Positions 60,683-64,000 of a DNA stretch of 64,000 nt are shown here, piece after piece. Below the pieces are notes generated by a model, which worked only from the letters and a program-made list of their open reading frames with translations, had not been told where the DNA came from and did no database searches. How positions within the stretch are numbered: the stretch's first letter is position 1; the number at the start of each line of letters is the position of its first letter. A program made the translations under genes and the position numbers. This DNA is from Ruminococcus sp. (lineage in GTDB: Bacteria > Bacillota > Clostridia > Oscillospirales > Ruminococcaceae), in contig NZ_JAEFAJ010000009.1 of the NCBI RefSeq assembly GCF_016287535.1, forward strand, positions 18,409 through 82,408, read 5' to 3'.

Positions 60683-63127
60683 ATGATGATCAGAAAAATG
60701 ATAGCTGCAATATCAGCTGTCGCAATTATGGGTACCTCAGCGGCTTACAGCGGAGCTCCGTACAGCTTTTTCAGCTCTTATGCCGCAGAGACAGAGGAAC
60801 AAATCTCAGAGGGCTGTGCGATGATATCTATCATCGCGCCGCATGACAAGCTTCCTGAGGGACTGACCGCGAAACTCGTGGAAATTAAGGGGGAAGAAAG
60901 AAAGGTACTGGCTGAATGGGATCCTGCAAAATCCGATATACAGACCTTCTCAAAGCTCAGCCTGAGCGATGATACCAGCTACAAGCTGATGATCGAAAAC
61001 ATTCCGGAAATCTACTATCTCCCTGAGGAGTCGGATATTATACTTGAAAACAACGAGCATACTGATAAATTAGTGATATGCGGCTACGATCTTTCAGAAT
61101 ATTACAGATCAAGTTACTCAAAAAACAATGAACCCCGGTTTTCAAGACGTATTGTCATTTCCGGGAGCAATTCTTCATCCGGCATATTCAATGCTGAAAA
61201 AGATGAGATCGAAGAAGCGTATGTAAAAGACGATCAGGGCTTCAGATACATAAACGCCATTTCTGACACCTCTTCTTTCCTGACGCTGCCTGACGGTCAT
61301 TATACCGCTTATGTAAAGCCTGCGGAGAAATACCGTTTTGTGAAGAATAATTCCGAGACTGAAGCACGCATTGTATCACTCTCTTCATTTACATCTGACT
61401 GGTACAGGGATCATGCCCGTGATTACTTTGACTATGATTTTTCCAAGGGAATAGAATTCAATGTAAAGAATAGTGAGGCAGACAGAAAAGCCGAATTCTA
61501 CATTGAGGAAGCTCCGACTGCCGAAAACAGCTGTTCAGCAAAGATATCTGTCATTGACGAGGATACGGGAAAGCCCCTTGAAGGCTGCGTTCTTCAGTTA
61601 AAGATCAAATCCATTTCGTCCGATCCCATAAAATGGTTATCAGGAGAGCAGCCGATGGAATTCGACGATCTCCGTACCCTGAACTCAGACTATGAGCTGT
61701 CAGTGAAATACCTCCCCGCATACTATACAGCCGAGACCGATCACTCCTTCCGTTTCACTGAATCCGGAGAACACGAGGATATCGTTATAAAGGCAAAGCG
61801 TACGGTTTCCGAGGAAGAAGCGGCAACACTTAAAAAGGTGGAGCTTCCCATGGAAGACCCGGTGCCCGTTGACAGCGAACACTGCGCAGTTACGATAGCA
61901 GCTTATGACATCAATACCTTTCTGCCTCCGGAAAAACTCACCGCATTGATCGTAAAACGTGCAAATGACGAAAAAAATACCGAGACCGAGCTTGCAAGCT
62001 GGGATATGAGCGAAGAGCCCGTAAAGACTTTCACTGACATAGAATACGATCCCGGCACCGCATATTATTTAAGGTTCCCGTCAACAATGAACTCGTATAA
62101 TAATGACGGCAGGATAGAGCTTGATTTCAAAAAGGGCGGAGATACCGACAAAATAGCTGTACCTCTCTATGGTCCATATATGTACGGCAATGTAAATGTT
62201 GACTGCTTTATCTGCACTCAGAAGAATAACGTCACAAGCTACGAAAGCGTATACAACTACGGCTTGAAGAACTTCCCTCTTGAATCCTACGGTATTTATG
62301 ACGATAACGGCTACAGATACTGCTACGCTTCAGGATTATCATCATTTCAGCTGGGCAACGGCGCTCTGCCGGACGGCGAGTACACCTTCAGGATAACTCC
62401 AAAGGAAGGCTACAGGATCCTGCAGACAGGCAGTGAGTATATGTGCGTAACATCTTTGCGTGAAAGATTCTCACTCGAAGAGCTTGAGCAGAATTATGAA
62501 AAAGGCAGCAACGGTATCAGATTCAAGGTCGAGAACGGCTTGCTGCGTAAAAAAGTCATTATCCTTATCGAAGAAGCTCCTACAGCTGAAACTGCCTGCT
62601 CTGCCGATATATCAGTAGTTGACGAAGCGACCGGCAAACCATTAAACGATGTTCAGCTCAAATTTGTATGCGCAAAAAACAACAGCTACTCCTATTCGTG
62701 GAACACGACAGATATACCCGTGATGAAATACGACAATCTTCTGTATACAAACAGCGCTTACAAGGTCGTTGTAAATAACGCTCCCAAGGGCTATGAATAC
62801 TCTTCACAGAGCTATCCGTTCTCGTTCACGGAATACGGACAGCATGAGGATATTGTAATAAAGCTGAAAAAGGTACTTTCACTCGGAGATGTGAACGGAG
62901 ACGGTATCACAGACGCCGTTGACGCTTCAAATATCCTTAGATACTATGCGCTCATATCCACAGAGCAGGACGGAGAATTCACAGATGTACAGAAAGAGGT
63001 CGCTGACGTAAATAATGACGGCGAGGTAAATGCCGTGGATTCTTCAAATATACTTGCATATTATGCTTACGCTTCAACTTCGGACGAAACCATAAAAACT
63101 ATGGAAGAATTTATAAATAAAAAGTAA
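60683..63127 (+). CDS. Secreted multi-domain protein with C-terminal dockerin
   Basis: This 814-residue protein has a signal peptide (about residues 1-36, AAYSGAPYSFFSSYAAE) and a C-terminal type I dockerin (about 735-800: LGDVNGDGITDAVDASNILRYY and VADVNNDGEVNAVDSSNILAYY). The ~690 residues between consist of two ~330-residue halves of like design, each with a first part of the type LPEGLTAKLVEIKGEE... / LPPEKLTALIVKRAND... and a second part (CSAKISVIDEDTGKPLEGC / CSADISVVDEATGKPLNDV) resembling Cna-B/SpaA-like beta domains. No catalytic motif is seen. It is probably a structural or adhesive cellulosome component. AAGGAGG ribosome site. Confidence 0.85.
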   Translation: MMIRKMIAAISAVAIMGTSAAYSGAPYSFFSSYAAETEEQISEGCAMISIIAPHDKLPEGLTAKLVEIKGEERKVLAEWDPAKSDIQTFSKLSLSDDTSYKLMIENIPEIYYLPEESDIILENNEHTDKLVICGYDLSEYYRSSYSKNNEPRFSRRIVISGSNSSSGIFNAEKDEIEEAYVKDDQGFRYINAISDTSSFLTLPDGHYTAYVKPAEKYRFVKNNSETEARIVSLSSFTSDWYRDHARDYFDYDFSKGIEFNVKNSEADRKAEFYIEEAPTAENSCSAKISVIDEDTGKPLEGCVLQLKIKSISSDPIKWLSGEQPMEFDDLRTLNSDYELSVKYLPAYYTAETDHSFRFTESGEHEDIVIKAKRTVSEEEAATLKKVELPMEDPVPVDSEHCAVTIAAYDINTFLPPEKLTALIVKRANDEKNTETELASWDMSEEPVKTFTDIEYDPGTAYYLRFPSTMNSYNNDGRIELDFKKGGDTDKIAVPLYGPYMYGNVNVDCFICTQKNNVTSYESVYNYGLKNFPLESYGIYDDNGYRYCYASGLSSFQLGNGALPDGEYTFRITPKEGYRILQTGSEYMCVTSLRERFSLEELEQNYEKGSNGIRFKVENGLLRKKVIILIEEAPTAETACSADISVVDEATGKPLNDVQLKFVCAKNNSYSYSWNTTDIPVMKYDNLLYTNSAYKVVVNNAPKGYEYSSQSYPFSFTEYGQHEDIVIKLKKVLSLGDVNGDGITDAVDASNILRYYALISTEQDGEFTDVQKEVADVNNDGEVNAVDSSNILAYYAYASTSDETIKTMEEFINKK

Positions 63128-63180
63128 ATTAAACGTACAAAACGTGACATTTACCTGCACCAGTAAAAACGTAATATGAC

Positions 63181-63222
63181 AAAAAGCCTCCTATGGTATA
63201 ACAGAAACCATAGGAGGTTTTT
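63181..63222 (+). terminator. Terminator of the second dockerin gene
   Basis: CCTCCTATGGT and ACCATAGGAGG form an 11-bp stem with a 9-nt loop, followed by TTTTTCT. Confidence 0.9.
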
Positions 63223-63293
63223 CTGTGGAAAGAAGTTACAGACACATATGAAAAAAAGGCTTTCTCCACGAGTTGTTGCATATTTTACACCAA

Positions 63294-63334
63294 ATGAAAA
63301 CAGCCCCCATCCAAACTTAGGATAGGAGCTGTTG
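63294..63334 (-). terminator. Terminator of the 63352-63687 gene
   Basis: AACAGCTCCTATCC pairs with GGATGGGGGCTGTT (with G-U/mismatch), then TTCATTT on the minus strand. Confidence 0.65.
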
Positions 63335-63351
63335 TAACATTATAGACTTTT

Positions 63352-63687
63352 TTATAAAACTTCAGCTTTCAGATAAATTCTGCTCCGACTCTTTTGTTTC
63401 GCTGTTATCATTTTTTCAGAGGCCTTGTCTGCAACAGCTCCTAAAACAGTCGGCAGAACATTGGATATGATAGTTATCATCGCTGCGATCTGTTTTGCTT
63501 TTATAATTCCCAATGCATTGTTGATGAACGTATTGCTTATTACAGAAGAACTCGATCCGCAGCTTTCAGCTGCAAGCATTACAGCAAACATCAGCCTCTG
63601 ATTTTTATTCACTGATTTTTCATCAAAGCACTTGACTTCTGCGGGATTATCTGCCACAACTATTGCTGTTGATATAAGTTATTGCAT
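63352..63687 (-). pseudogene. Small hydrophobic-protein gene with in-frame stop at codon 3
   Basis: A GGGGAG ribosome site precedes ATG 63687, but the frame reads ATG CAA TAA before continuing open for about 108 codons (to 63352). The next start in frame, GTG 63657, has no ribosome site. The product (from 63657, 101 residues) has two hydrophobic stretches (RLMFAVMLAAES; IAAMITIISNVLPTVLGAVA) and a basic tail. Either the gene is broken by a nonsense change or it starts weakly at GTG. I do not recognise the family. A terminator follows. Confidence 0.5.
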
Positions 63688-63812
63688 TATTTACTCCCCT
63701 GCAAAACATTAATGATCATAATCCAAAGATACTTCTGACAATGGATAATGATCATCCCGTATCATATATTGGGATCAGACAGAAATATGTCCCTGAATGG
63801 TTACTGGACAAA

Positions 63813-63850
63813 TAAAAAATGCCGGCCACTGGATTAGTGACCGGCACTTA
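63813..63850 (-). terminator. Terminator of the deacetylase gene
   Basis: GTGCCGGTCACT pairs with AGTGGCCGGCAT, then TTTTTT on the minus strand. Confidence 0.85.
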
Positions 63851-63869
63851 AATTATATTCTCACTGAGA

Positions 63870-64000
63870 TCAAACGCGTGTATGGATCTGACCGCCTGCA
63901 AGAGTCTTGCCCTTTGCAGCTGCCATATCAGAGATATTTACATTCTGATAACCATTCTGAGCGAGCCATGGGAGAACTTCCTCCATAGCTGCTGCTGTTG
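63870..64000 (-). CDS. C-terminus of a NodB-type polysaccharide deacetylase (partial)
   Basis: The last 43 codons, open to the right edge, end EVLPWLAQNGYQNVNISDMA and AAKGKTLAGGQIHTRV. The pattern 'P-L--GY--V-(V/I)S-MA--KG--L--G--Y-' closes many CE4 (NodB) deacetylases, including acetylxylan esterases. The catalytic part lies outside the window, so the call rests on tail similarity. It fits the xylan theme of the dockerin genes nearby. A strong terminator follows. Confidence 0.55.
   Translation of the reverse strand, partial: TAAAMEEVLPWLAQNGYQNVNISDMAAAKGKTLAGGQIHTRV

Overview
The window looks like chromosomal DNA of a cellulosome-producing Ruminococcus (Oscillospiraceae, Bacillota). The evidence is two secreted proteins with type I dockerins, a SigI/RsgI pair, T-box leaders, Gram-positive sigma-A promoters (TTGACA, 17 nt, TATAAT), strong AAGGAGG ribosome sites and a SpoVT gene. 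This assignment is inference from gene content, not a database match. No tRNA, rRNA, CRISPR array, prophage or insertion sequence was seen. Layout, left to right. 1-3.5 kb: the 3' end of an RTX-type repeat protein, then thiW-thiM (thiamine salvage) and a small membrane protein on the minus strand. 3.6-7.9 kb: a zinc/manganese-type ABC transporter behind a Fur/Zur-like palindrome, then an XRE-cupin regulator with an acyl-CoA synthetase. 7.9-11.3 kb: sigI-rsgI followed by a secreted Glu/Pro-rich protein; both share an unusual ACCCCG...CGTAT promoter-like element. 11.6-15.8 kb: a U32-like protein, panB-panC-panD, and a convergent DUF2520 reductase that may supply the missing ketopantoate reductase step. 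16-19.5 kb: an ECF sigma factor, its membrane partner and a lipoprotein sharing a domain. 20-23.3 kb: two tandem paralogous diguanylate cyclases with copied promoters. 23.4-31.4 kb: GNAT, flavodoxin, metY and HD genes; gdhA; a cytidylate-kinase-like gene with DUF421/DUF4363; prfB without a programmed frameshift. 31.7-41.7 kb: valS behind a valine T-box, htrA, a CNNM/CorC protein, and a minus-strand operon joining MBOAT and SGNH O-acylation genes to a divergent protein kinase with a zinc ribbon. 42-52.6 kb: the ymfF-ymfH-lgt-folD operon, a RING-like membrane protein, a type IV pilin, and tyrS at the end of a tyrosine T-box transcription unit that also holds a small membrane protein and an AT-rich GIY-YIG gene. 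52.6-57.6 kb: DUF1846, a 51-residue rubredoxin, spoVT, and a BY-kinase with its PHP phosphatase. 57.9-64 kb: a dockerin-bearing double esterase, a second dockerin protein, a broken small gene and the end of a NodB-type polysaccharide deacetylase. Common themes are envelope and plant-fibre interaction (SigI/RsgI, dockerins, pilin, O-acylation, deacetylase) and RNA-level control of aminoacyl-tRNA synthetases. Several intergenic gaps hold short dispersed repeats with inverted-repeat structure, one of them between the valine T-box terminator and valS.
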